From DATMYQ01 sp035560935 (GTDB lineage Bacteria > Bacillota > Negativicutes > Sporomusales > Sporomusaceae): a stretch of 5,797 nt of DNA. Position 1 is the first letter of the stretch. Each line of letters starts with the position of its first letter. The notes under the pieces are model-generated. The model worked only from the letters and a program-made list of their open reading frames with translations. It did not search any database and was not told where the DNA came from. The stretch spans positions 1-5,797 of the forward strand of contig DATMYQ010000113.1 in the NCBI GenBank assembly GCA_035560935.1, given 5' to 3'. Below are positions 1 to 5,797 of the stretch, piece after piece. A program made the position numbers and the translations under genes.

Positions 1-33
1 ATAAAGTATAGAAACAAATGAAATGAATGAGGT

Positions 34-38
34 GGAGG
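34..38 (+). promoter_or_regulatory. Ribosome binding site of panB
   Basis: GGAGG sits six bases before the ATG at 45. It decides that start over the in-frame ATG at 27, which lies upstream of the motif and has no comparable site of its own. Confidence 0.8.
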
Positions 39-44
39 ATCAAC

Positions 45-896
45 ATGGCAAAGAAGACAATCAATGATTTCAGCAAAATGGTGGAGACTGGTGAAAAAAT
101 TACTTATTTGACGGCTTACGATTACCTCACTGCCAAAATGGTGGAAAAAGCCGGTATTGACATGATTTTGGTCGGTGATTCCCTGGGCATGGTCAGCTTG
201 GGTTACGATACCACTTTCCCGGTTACGATGGATGACATGGTCCGTCACTGCCAGGCGGTTCGCCGCGGCGCTCCGGAAACGTTCATCGTGGGTGACATGC
301 CTTACATGTCATACCAGAAATCCGATGAAGACGCGGTGGCCAACGCTGGTCGTCTGGTGAAAGAAGCGTTGGTAGACTGTATTAAACTGGAAGGCGGCGG
401 GCCGATGATCGCCAGCCGGGTAAAAGCCATCCAGCAGGCCGGTATTCTGGTTATGGGGCATCTGGGTCTGACGCCGCAGTTCATGGGTCAAATCGGCGGT
501 TATAAAGCACAGGGCCGCAGCGCCGCTGCCGCTATGAAAATTGTCAACGAAGCCAAAGCGGTCGAAGAAGCCGGTGCTTTCAGCATCCTGATTGAAGGCG
601 TACCCACTGCCGTAGGCAAAGCCATCGCCGACGGGGCCGGTATCCCCATCCTGGGCATTGGCGCGGGTTCCGGCACCCATGGACAGCTGCTTATTTATGC
701 CGATATGGTGGGAATGTATGACAACTTCACACCGAAATTCGTTAAAAAATATGCTAACGTGGGCGAAGTGCTGACCAATGCGTTCAAACAGTACAATGAA
801 GAAGTCAAAAACGGTCAGTTCCCCAATGACGCGGAACATACCTACAAGATGAGCGCGGAAGAAGAGAAAGAATTCCTGGCGGAACTGAAAAAATAA
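45..896 (+). CDS. panB: 3-methyl-2-oxobutanoate hydroxymethyltransferase (ketopantoate hydroxymethyltransferase)
   Basis: This 283-residue cytoplasmic enzyme transfers a hydroxymethyl group from 5,10-methylenetetrahydrofolate to 3-methyl-2-oxobutanoate, giving ketopantoate. This is the first committed step to pantothenate and CoA. The sequence carries the family's TIM-barrel landmarks in order: VGDSLGM at 43-49 with metal-binding Asp45, GDMPYM at 83-88 with the second metal-binding Asp84, KLEGG at 114-118 with Glu116, MGHLGLTPQ at 137-145, the catalytic-type Glu184 in ILIEGVP, and GIGAG at 204-208. Length is normal for PanB. The ATG at 45 is chosen because GGAGG lies six bases upstream; an in-frame ATG at 27 would overlap that site and add six non-conserved residues. 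No panC or panD follows. Hairpins after the stop suggest panB ends its transcript, so any partner genes would lie upstream. The assignment is secure. Confidence 0.97.
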   Translation: MAKKTINDFSKMVETGEKITYLTAYDYLTAKMVEKAGIDMILVGDSLGMVSLGYDTTFPVTMDDMVRHCQAVRRGAPETFIVGDMPYMSYQKSDEDAVANAGRLVKEALVDCIKLEGGGPMIASRVKAIQQAGILVMGHLGLTPQFMGQIGGYKAQGRSAAAAMKIVNEAKAVEEAGAFSILIEGVPTAVGKAIADGAGIPILGIGAGSGTHGQLLIYADMVGMYDNFTPKFVKKYANVGEVLTNAFKQYNEEVKNGQFPNDAEHTYKMSAEEEKEFLAELKK

Positions 897-902
897 GTTC
901 CC

Positions 903-918
903 TTGCGATCTTTCGCAA
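903..918 (+). other. Small hairpin after panB
   Basis: TTGCGA (903-908) and TCGCAA (913-918) form a perfect 6-bp stem with a four-base TCTT loop, starting six bases after the panB stop. No T-run follows, so it is unlikely to terminate alone. It may protect the 3' end or act with the larger hairpin downstream. Confidence 0.45.
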
Positions 919-933
919 AGCGCTTTCAATAAG

Positions 934-971
934 AACAGAACGGGGCACGCTGAAGCGTGCCCCGTTCTGTT
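934..971 (+). terminator. Long perfect hairpin, probable panB terminator
   Basis: The arms at 934-950 and 955-971 are perfectly complementary over 17 bp around a TGAA loop, with a GC-rich core (CGGGGCACGC). The position, just after the panB stop, suits a transcription terminator. The usual immediate U-run is missing: the nearest T-run is TTTTT at 988-992, 16 bases beyond the stem. Efficiency on the + strand is therefore uncertain, and the stem could equally be an RNA-stability element. Because the stem is symmetrical, it could also act on antisense transcripts. Confidence 0.6.
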
Positions 972-1210
972 GCCGGCTGGGTAAAAATTTTTGCCTCAAG
1001 GTGTCGGAAAAGTCTCAAAACGATGACGGAAAGAAGTGAGGACAGCATAGCCAACTGCATGATTAAAGAACTCAAAAAAAATGAAAGCAAATCTTGGAGA
1101 TGCGAAATAGTACGAAACCGAGAAGGTTAATGAGGATGTAAAAGAGTAATTGAAGGAGTTTCCCATTAAACCGCGAAATAGAGAATATTATGAAGATAAT
1201 ATCACTTTGA

Positions 1211-1217
1211 GGGAGGG
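1211..1217 (+). promoter_or_regulatory. Ribosome binding site of the MCP-type gene
   Basis: GGGAGGG contains the GGAGG core with eight bases to the ATG at 1225. It decides the start over the upstream in-frame TTG at 1150, which would add 25 residues of non-conserved sequence. Confidence 0.75.
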
Positions 1218-1224
1218 AATATCC

Positions 1225-2073
1225 ATGGCAACCGATAGTAAGATTGACAGTAACGAAGCTATTCTGGCCGCCTTCCGATTCGTTCTCCCATATTTTAACA
1301 AAATTGTTCGTGAAGATATGGCGGTGGGACTGACGGATTTGAACGAGTATCTGGGATATTACCGGGCGAAGGAATTTGAACTGGACTTACCCGCCGGCAA
1401 ACCCATTCGGGGGATCAAGACGATTGAAGACTGTATACGAATGGGAAAAGAAACTTTTGATGACATTCCGCCGGAAGTTTATGGAAGAACGATCAAAACC
1501 ATCTTTACGCCAATATATGGAATCAATAAAGAAATTATCGGTACGCTGAGTTCGGGAATTGATTTGCAGCATAGCCTGGATTTGGTTTCCAATGTGGAAA
1601 GTCTGGCCACTTCCACCGTTCAAGTCTCGGATAATGTCAATCAAATAGCCAGCAGTGCCAGCGAACTGGCGGAAGCCGGACAACTGGCCATAAAAGTGGC
1701 GCAAGAACTAAAAGAAAAGAATCAGCATACCGCACAAGTGCTGGAATTTATTAAGAATATAGCGGCGCAGACGAATTTGCTCGGCCTTAACGCCGCGATT
1801 GAGGCTGCGCGTGCCGGTGAACATGGCCGTGGTTTTGCTGTTGTGGCCGAAGAAGTGAGGAAACTGGCCGAGCAGTCTCATGAAGCAGTGAAGAAAATAC
1901 AGCATACCATAGAGGAAATGAATAATGCGGTTTCCGAAATCAGCAAATCTATTGAGGCCAATGGCGCAATCAGCCAGGAACAGGCAGCAACCACGCAGGA
2001 GATTTTAGCTAATATAGAAAGAATCAATGCGAATGCCAGGCAATTGCAGGCATATGTGGGTCGATATAAATAA
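1225..2073 (+). CDS. Soluble methyl-accepting chemotaxis-type signalling protein
   Basis: This 282-residue protein has two parts. Residues about 10-115 form a small sensor-like region whose pattern ([12 protein letters not shown], then ...[18 protein letters not shown], then [12 protein letters not shown]) resembles PAS/Cache-like input domains. Residues about 118-280 form the helical MCP signalling hairpin. The highly conserved tip that contacts CheA and CheW spans 179-218: [21 protein letters not shown] followed by [19 protein letters not shown]. There is no transmembrane segment, signal peptide or HAMP domain, so it should act in the cytoplasm. The helices flanking the tip are short compared with classic transmembrane receptors. 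No C-terminal NWETF-like receptor tether for CheR is seen. The ligand is unknown. A strong terminator follows, so it is probably its own transcript. MCP-type identity is secure; a role in chemotaxis, as opposed to another Che-like pathway, is inferred. Confidence 0.92.
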   Translation: MATDSKIDSNEAILAAFRFVLPYFNKIVREDMAVGLTDLNEYLGYYRAKEFELDLPAGKPIRGIKTIEDCIRMGKETFDDIPPEVYGRTIKTIFTPIYGINKEIIGTLSSGIDLQHSLDLVSNVESLATSTVQVSDNVNQIASSASELAEAGQLAIKVAQELKEKNQHTAQVLEFIKNIAAQTNLLGLNAAIEAARAGEHGRGFAVVAEEVRKLAEQSHEAVKKIQHTIEEMNNAVSEISKSIEANGAISQEQAATTQEILANIERINANARQLQAYVGRYK

Positions 2074-2078
2074 AAAGA

Positions 2079-2101
2079 TTTCCGACGGTATGCCGGAGAA
2101 A
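2079..2101 (+). other. Imperfect hairpin after the MCP-type gene
   Basis: TTTCC (2079-2083) pairs with GGAGAAA (2095-2101) allowing small bulges, and CGG (2086-2088) pairs with CCG (2093-2095) around a TATG loop. It lies just after the stop codon and before the main terminator. It may be a 3'-end stability element, and it may also be chance. Confidence 0.3.
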
Positions 2102-2120
2102 ACGCAAAATAGAAGTGGCG

Positions 2121-2153
2121 AAACAGGGCGACTGCCAATCGTCCTGTTTTTTT
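2121..2153 (+). terminator. Rho-independent terminator of the MCP-type gene
   Basis: AAACAGGGCGA pairs with TCGTCCTGTTT across a seven-base loop (CTGCCAA). The core 9 bp include one G·U pair. Seven consecutive T residues (2147-2153) follow the core directly and an A-run precedes it, the standard bacterial layout. It separates the MCP-type gene from the permease, so the permease either has its own promoter or depends on read-through. Confidence 0.88.
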
Positions 2154-2155
2154 GC

Positions 2156-2177
2156 AACCGGGCTGCGACAGCCGGTT
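2156..2177 (+). other. Hairpin in the permease leader
   Basis: AACCG-G-GCTG (2156-2165) pairs with CAGC-CGGTT (2169-2177) around a CGA loop, with one bulged G. It starts two bases after the terminator's T-run and 64 bases before the permease ATG. No T-run follows, so it does not look like a terminator. It could be a leader RNA structure or part of a protein-binding site. No recognised riboswitch consensus is visible. Confidence 0.4.
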
Positions 2178-2241
2178 ACGTGTTGTAGGCAGTTTCACTC
2201 CAAAGCATCAGACAAAAATTAAAAATAAAGCGAGGTCCTGT

Positions 2242-3654
2242 ATGGATAAAAACAGTCAACAAAACGATGCGCCACGGGAATTCGGCGCCGTCGAAAGCGT
2301 CCCCGCCAACGCCAGGACCCTGGCTTTTTGGGATATGGTCGCCACCTGGATCGGCGCGAATGCCAACAATGGCTCCTGGTATGTCGGCGGTGTTGTGGCC
2401 GGTACTGCCTTTGCCGGATCAGTCTGTGTGACCATGATTGCCAATCCCATTGCGTATCTGGTCATGGCTTTTATTGGTTTTATGGGCTTTAAGGTCGGTA
2501 CATCAACCATGGCTCTTACCCGAGCCTCTTTTGGCATTCGCGGCAGTTATCTGCCTTCTTTGCTCAACACAACCCAGTTTATTGGCTGGACCGCGGTAAA
2601 CACTTTCATTGCCGCTATCTCGGTCAGCTTTATCTTTAAAGAATGGTTGAACATGCCGGCTTTTGGCGAAGCGGGCGGAGATATGACGATGATCATTGGC
2701 ATCATCATGATGAGCGTATTGCATCTGCTCTCAATCGCTGCCGGCCACCGTTCGGTTAAAGTAGTTGAACGGATTGGCGTGATCCTGGTTTTACTGCTGG
2801 GCATATGGGAAACCGTTGTTGTCCTCCAGAACGTATCATTGGAAGCGATTATGGCCTGGCAGCCGCCAGCCGACAAGCGTATGGGGTTTGGTACGGCCAT
2901 GGATGTTATGGCTGCTTTCAGCCTGGGTTGGGTACCGGCCATTGCAGAATTTACCCGCTATGGTAAAAACCGTGCTACGGCGACTCTGGCGCCGATGATC
3001 GGCGCTAATCTGGCTTTGTTCTGGTTTGCGTTTGTGGGCGTTATTGCCACTATCGGCATGGCGATCACCACCGGCGTTTATGATCCCAACTATTCTGATC
3101 CCAGTACTATTGTCAGTAAACTGGGCCTTGGCAGCGTAGCCTTCCTGGTCATTATTATCACCAGCACTACGGCGAATGCCGTAAATCTTATGGCGGCCGG
3201 AATATCGCTGACCAATATTACAAAAAAAATTGCTCCGATTCATTCGCTTTGGCTGGTCACGGTCATTGCGGCGGCGCTTACTTTCGTACCCTTATATCTT
3301 TCAGATTTTCTCCATTCGTTCATTCTCTTTTTGGATTATGTCGGCATGGTTTTCGGGCCTTTGTTCGCCATTTTGATTGTTGACTATTATCTTATTCGCA
3401 AACAGGATTACGACCCGGATGCTTTTGTGGAAACCGGCGGGAAATACTGGTATAATAATGGATTTAATATAGCGGCGGTCAGCTCCTGGGGCGCCGGTGT
3501 TCTTTTCTTTTTGCTGTTGCAAAAACAACCACTTTTTGTGGAGAGTGTCGGTGCCGTTTATCCGGTTATTGTACTGAGCGGAGTCATTTATTATGTAGTT
3601 TCTAAATTAAGGGCCATCCGCAGTATTGCAAAGGAGGATACCAATGTTTGTTAA
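2242..3654 (+). CDS. codB: NCS1-family nucleobase:cation symporter, probable cytosine permease
   Basis: This 470-residue inner-membrane transporter has about twelve hydrophobic segments (roughly 28-55, 60-83, 105-132, 148-167, 176-196, 222-238, 250-278, 295-312, 332-352, 358-385, 407-427 and 434-454). NCS1 signatures are visible: [15 protein letters not shown] at 36-50, [13 protein letters not shown] at 96-108, EFTRYGKN at 236-243 and [11 protein letters not shown] at 381-391. NCS1 carriers import purines, pyrimidines or related compounds with H+ or Na+. Cytosine is inferred from the overlapping deaminase gene; the sequence alone does not settle it, and it does not look close to E. coli CodB, which is about 50 residues shorter. 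The ATG at 2242 is preferred because GAGG lies six bases upstream, whereas the longer frame from 2152 begins inside the terminator T-run. Allantoin, hydroxymethylpyrimidine or purine transport are alternatives. Confidence 0.88.
   Translation: MDKNSQQNDAPREFGAVESVPANARTLAFWDMVATWIGANANNGSWYVGGVVAGTAFAGSVCVTMIANPIAYLVMAFIGFMGFKVGTSTMALTRASFGIRGSYLPSLLNTTQFIGWTAVNTFIAAISVSFIFKEWLNMPAFGEAGGDMTMIIGIIMMSVLHLLSIAAGHRSVKVVERIGVILVLLLGIWETVVVLQNVSLEAIMAWQPPADKRMGFGTAMDVMAAFSLGWVPAIAEFTRYGKNRATATLAPMIGANLALFWFAFVGVIATIGMAITTGVYDPNYSDPSTIVSKLGLGSVAFLVIIITSTTANAVNLMAAGISLTNITKKIAPIHSLWLVTVIAAALTFVPLYLSDFLHSFILFLDYVGMVFGPLFAILIVDYYLIRKQDYDPDAFVETGGKYWYNNGFNIAAVSSWGAGVLFFLLLQKQPLFVESVGAVYPVIVLSGVIYYVVSKLRAIRSIAKEDTNVC
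3631..3637 (+). promoter_or_regulatory. Ribosome binding site of codA inside the permease gene
   Basis: AAGGAGG lies within the last codons of the permease, six bases before the codA ATG at 3644. It is a near-perfect anti-16S match. It makes the 11-base gene overlap a likely case of translational coupling. Confidence 0.85.
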
Positions 3655-4924
3655 AAATGTTCGGTTGCGCGACCGGCCGGGACTATGGCGGATTCAAATC
3701 AAAGACGGCATGATTTTTTCCATATCGCCCAGCGACGGTCATGAGCCGGCAACGGACGAGGTGCTGGACGCAGAGGGCGGCCTGGCGGTTCCGCCATTTA
3801 TCGAGCCTCATATTCATCTGGATACGGCGCTGACTGCGGGACAGCCACGCTGGAATGAGAGCGGTACTTTGTTTGAGGGAATTGAACGATGGGCGGAAAG
3901 AAAAACACTGTTGACCCCACAGGATGTCAAGAAACGGGCAATAACCATCCTTAAATGGCAGGCTGCCCAGGGAATTCAATATGTTCGGACCCATGTTGAT
4001 ATTACCGACCCTTCGTTGACGGCGCTCCAAACACTACTGGAAGTAAAAACGGAAGTGGCGCCGTGGATTGAACTGCAGTTAGTGGCTTTTCCCCAAGAGG
4101 GAGTGCAATCCTATCCACGCGGAATTGAATTGTTGGAGGAAGCGCTGCGGCTTGGAGCCGATGCTGTCGGAGGGATTCCCCATTATGAATTTACCCGCGA
4201 GTACGGGGTAGCCTCAGTCCATTCGGTATTTGAACTCGCGGCCAAGTACGATCGTCTGATCGACATTCATTGTGATGAGATCGACGATGAGCAGTCACGT
4301 TTTGTTGAAGTCGTTGCGGCGGAAGCCCTGCGCCGGGGAATGGGCAGCCGGGTAACGGCAAGTCATGCCACGGCCATGCATTCTTACAACAATGCGTACG
4401 TCTTCAAATTGTTTCATTTACTCAAACTTTCGGGGATCAATTTTGTCGCCAACCCATTGGTAAATATCCATTTACAGGGCCGGTTTGACAGTTATCCCAA
4501 GCGGCGCGGTGTTACTCGCGTCAAAGAACTGTGGGAAGCGGGAATTAATGTTTGCTTCGGGCATGATGACATTGTCGATCCGTGGTATCCGCTGGGAACC
4601 GGTAATATGCTCCAGGTGCTCCATATGGGACTTCATGTCTGCCAGCTCATGGGCCGCAGCCAGATCGAGCAGGCGCTGGATCTGATCACCGTTAACAGTG
4701 CCCGTACCCTGAACATCAGCTACAGATATGGAATTGCGGCAGGGAAACCGGCGAACCTGATTATTTTGCCGGCCGACAATGTATACGATGCGATCCGCCG
4801 CCAGGTGCCGGTGCGATACTCACTGCGTCAGGGGCGAATCGTGGCCGAAACAAAACCCGGCACGACAGTTTTTTATTGGAATTCGGAGCGAGCGGAGAAT
4901 ATTGCCTTTAAAAACGAACCCTGA
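3644..4924 (+). CDS. codA: Cytosine deaminase
   Basis: This 426-residue amidohydrolase hydrolyses cytosine to uracil and ammonia in the cytoplasm. From memory of E. coli CodA (427 residues) the match runs end to end with an offset of five. The metal and active-site residues are all present: His56 and His58 in PHIHLD, Gln151 in AFPQEG, His209 and Glu212 in HCDE, His241 in ASHATAMH, and Asp308 in GHDD. Other strongly CodA-like blocks are [15 protein letters not shown] at 73-87, [12 protein letters not shown] at 270-281 and [17 protein letters not shown] at 321-337. The start is fixed by AAGGAGG six bases upstream and overlaps the permease by 11 bases, so the two are co-transcribed and probably translationally coupled. 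Together they form an uptake-and-deamination unit for pyrimidine salvage or nitrogen supply. Identity as cytosine deaminase is secure; activity on other pyrimidines or triazines is possible. Confidence 0.96.
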   Translation: MFVKNVRLRDRPGLWRIQIKDGMIFSISPSDGHEPATDEVLDAEGGLAVPPFIEPHIHLDTALTAGQPRWNESGTLFEGIERWAERKTLLTPQDVKKRAITILKWQAAQGIQYVRTHVDITDPSLTALQTLLEVKTEVAPWIELQLVAFPQEGVQSYPRGIELLEEALRLGADAVGGIPHYEFTREYGVASVHSVFELAAKYDRLIDIHCDEIDDEQSRFVEVVAAEALRRGMGSRVTASHATAMHSYNNAYVFKLFHLLKLSGINFVANPLVNIHLQGRFDSYPKRRGVTRVKELWEAGINVCFGHDDIVDPWYPLGTGNMLQVLHMGLHVCQLMGRSQIEQALDLITVNSARTLNISYRYGIAAGKPANLIILPADNVYDAIRRQVPVRYSLRQGRIVAETKPGTTVFYWNSERAENIAFKNEP

Positions 4925-4956
4925 GGCAGGGAAAACCGGCAGGCCTATTCAAAAAG

Positions 4957-4979
4957 TTTTTCTTGCGCTTTTTCTTGCG
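4957..4979 (+). repeat. Tandem 11-base direct repeat between codA and the next gene
   Basis: TTTTTCTTGCG occurs at 4957-4967 and again at 4969-4979, separated by one base (period 12). It lies in the 89-base gap between codA and the Mpv17-like gene. It could be a paired binding site, a slippage product, or chance in pyrimidine-rich sequence. Confidence 0.6.
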
Positions 4980-5013
4980 GACACGTTGATAATAGTTACA
5001 AGGAGGGGAAAGA

Positions 5014-5700
5014 ATGAACCGGGGAGATTTTTTATGGTTGGCGGCACTGTGCGCCGTTTCGTCCGTCATGCTGCTTCCGGCCAGTCATCAGGTTTTCGTC
5101 AGTGCGACGAAAGAACAGCCGTATCTTATGGGCTTCGGAAAGTTTGCCATCCTGGCCACCATGGGAGAACTTTTGGCTATTCGTATCGGCACGGGGATGT
5201 GGAAACGACCGGCGGGATTAGGCTACCGCGTTGTCATCTGGGGATTCATCGGTATTTTTATTACTTTAATGTTTGAGGTGTTTGTCAGCGGAGTTTCGGC
5301 GGCCATTGCCAAAGGCTTGCTGTGGCCGGGTACGGCTGGCGGCAGAATAGGGGGCGCCTTTTGGATTAGTGCCATTACTAATTTGGTGTTTGCACCCACC
5401 TTTATGACGATGCATCGCATGACCGACACCTATATTGACCTCGTCTGCGGTGAAAATAAACCCTGGAGAACGGTGACTCTGTCCGCCGTAATTGCCAAAA
5501 TTGACTGGCAGGGCATGATTTCTTTCGTGATTTGCAAAACCATTCCCTTGTTCTGGGTACCGGCTCATACGATTACCTTTTTGCTGCCGCCCGAGTACCG
5601 GGTGTTAATGGCTGCCTACCTGGGCATCGCGCTGGGAGTCATCCTCGCTTACGCCAAAAGGAGAAAGTCCGACGCAGTGGCCGGTGAGACGAAAGTGTAA
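5014..5700 (+). CDS. Polytopic membrane protein with Mpv17/PMP22-like C-terminal motif
   Basis: This 228-residue protein has hydrophobic segments at about 5-25, 37-55, 72-98, 112-133, 166-190 and 196-214, so it should sit in the cytoplasmic membrane with four to six passes. The C-terminal part (177-217) reads W181-x-P183-x-H185, then F189, P192, P193 and R196-V-L, followed by a last hydrophobic helix and a basic AKRRK end. This resembles the conserved tail of the Mpv17/PMP22 family (W-x-P ... NF ... VP ... R). Mpv17-like proteins are known mainly from eukaryotic organelles, and the function of bacterial members is not established. The start follows AAGGAGG seven bases upstream. It lies 89 bases after codA with no clear terminator between, so co-transcription is plausible but unproven. 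Family assignment is moderate; no function is claimed. Confidence 0.75.
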   Translation: MNRGDFLWLAALCAVSSVMLLPASHQVFVSATKEQPYLMGFGKFAILATMGELLAIRIGTGMWKRPAGLGYRVVIWGFIGIFITLMFEVFVSGVSAAIAKGLLWPGTAGGRIGGAFWISAITNLVFAPTFMTMHRMTDTYIDLVCGENKPWRTVTLSAVIAKIDWQGMISFVICKTIPLFWVPAHTITFLLPPEYRVLMAAYLGIALGVILAYAKRRKSDAVAGETKV

Positions 5701-5767
5701 ACTTTGCTGCTTTGCGGATAAAAAGGAACATCCAATGGTTCGGATCTTATGGTGGGACATTTTTGTC

Positions 5768-5795
5768 TTGACACCGTGGACTGATATGTTATAAT
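5768..5795 (+). promoter_or_regulatory. Consensus SigA/sigma-70 promoter at the right edge
   Basis: TTGACA (5768-5773), a 16-base spacer, and TATAAT (5790-5795) preceded by TG at 5787-5788 give both consensus hexamers plus an extended -10. The transcription start would fall just past the window end. It points to a gene or RNA operon not seen here. The -35 lies in a small inverted repeat (TGTC-TT-GACA, 5764-5773), with a further GACA at 5756-5759. Confidence 0.87.
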
Positions 5796-5797
5796 TC

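Larger units (their letters stand above)
897..1224. other. Intergenic region between panB and the MCP-type gene
   Basis: This stretch holds the two hairpins described separately, then about 230 bases of AT-richer sequence. Within it is a 35-codon open frame from the ATG at 1023 to the TAA at 1128-1130. It has no ribosome binding site and no family I recognise. The frame continues past TAA-TGA with a further short coding-like stretch to 1169. A TTG-started extension of the downstream gene from 1150 is also possible but not favoured. I could not pick out a convincing -35/-10 pair for the MCP-type gene, although its promoter should lie here if the panB hairpin terminates. Confidence 0.5.

Noticed and set aside
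27..44. Longer panB start at the ATG at 27
   Set aside because: It overlaps the GGAGG that serves the ATG at 45, and the six added residues are not part of the family.
309..929. 206-codon minus-strand open frame opposite panB
   Set aside because: It is the shadow of a well-conserved panB and its translation resembles no family.
1150..1224. TTG start extending the MCP-type protein by 25 residues
   Set aside because: The ATG at 1225 has a better placed GGGAGGG site, and the extension looks non-conserved.
2152..2241. Longer permease frame beginning at 2152
   Set aside because: It begins within the terminator T-run and crosses the leader hairpin. The ATG at 2242 has GAGG at normal spacing.
2155..2241. 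Purine or other known riboswitch before the permease
   Set aside because: Only one simple bulged hairpin is visible; no conserved junction or loop sequence of a known class was found.
2547..2942. Minus-strand open frames opposite the permease
   Set aside because: They lie antisense to a clear NCS1 transporter, show no family motif and have no supporting start context.
4779..5276. 165-codon plus-strand frame bridging codA and the Mpv17-like gene
   Set aside because: It overlaps both genes out of frame, and both have intact starts, ribosome sites and recognisable motifs.
1..5797. Mobile element, CRISPR array, toxin-antitoxin or defence system
   Set aside because: No transposase, integrase, regular repeat-spacer pattern, terminal inverted repeats or defence domains are visible. 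All clear genes are metabolic, transport or signalling genes.

Overview
The window reads as an ordinary chromosomal segment of a Firmicute. The genes start behind strong AGGAGG-type ribosome binding sites and base composition is moderate. A member of the Negativicutes (Sporomusa/Pelosinus-like) would fit the soluble chemotaxis-type protein and the overall gene style, but that placement is inference from sequence style, not a search result. All five supported protein genes lie on the + strand.

Layout: panB (45-896), ketopantoate hydroxymethyltransferase of pantothenate/CoA synthesis, starts the window and is followed by two hairpins, the second a perfect 17-bp stem. A gap of about 330 bases (897-1224) holds those hairpins and possibly a decayed small ORF. 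Next is a membrane-anchor-free methyl-accepting chemotaxis-type signalling protein (1225-2073), closed by a convincing rho-independent terminator at 2121-2153. Then comes a pyrimidine salvage unit: an NCS1-family permease (2242-3654), cytosine deaminase codA (3644-4924, overlapping the permease by 11 bases), and after 89 bases a small polytopic membrane protein (5014-5700) whose C-terminal motif resembles the Mpv17/PMP22 family. The last 97 bases end in a near-ideal sigma-70/SigA promoter (TTGACA, 16-base spacer, extended TATAAT) that points out of the window toward an unseen gene.

How the genes work together: the permease most likely imports cytosine, and CodA converts it to uracil plus ammonia, supplying pyrimidine and nitrogen. 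The Mpv17-like protein may be co-transcribed with this pair, but no function can be given. PanB and the chemotaxis-type protein appear to be separate transcription units. I found no mobile element, CRISPR array, tRNA, rRNA or recognised riboswitch. I do not see a clearly novel system. The most open points are the Mpv17-like gene next to codA, the soluble MCP, the structured leader before the permease, and the strong promoter at the right edge.
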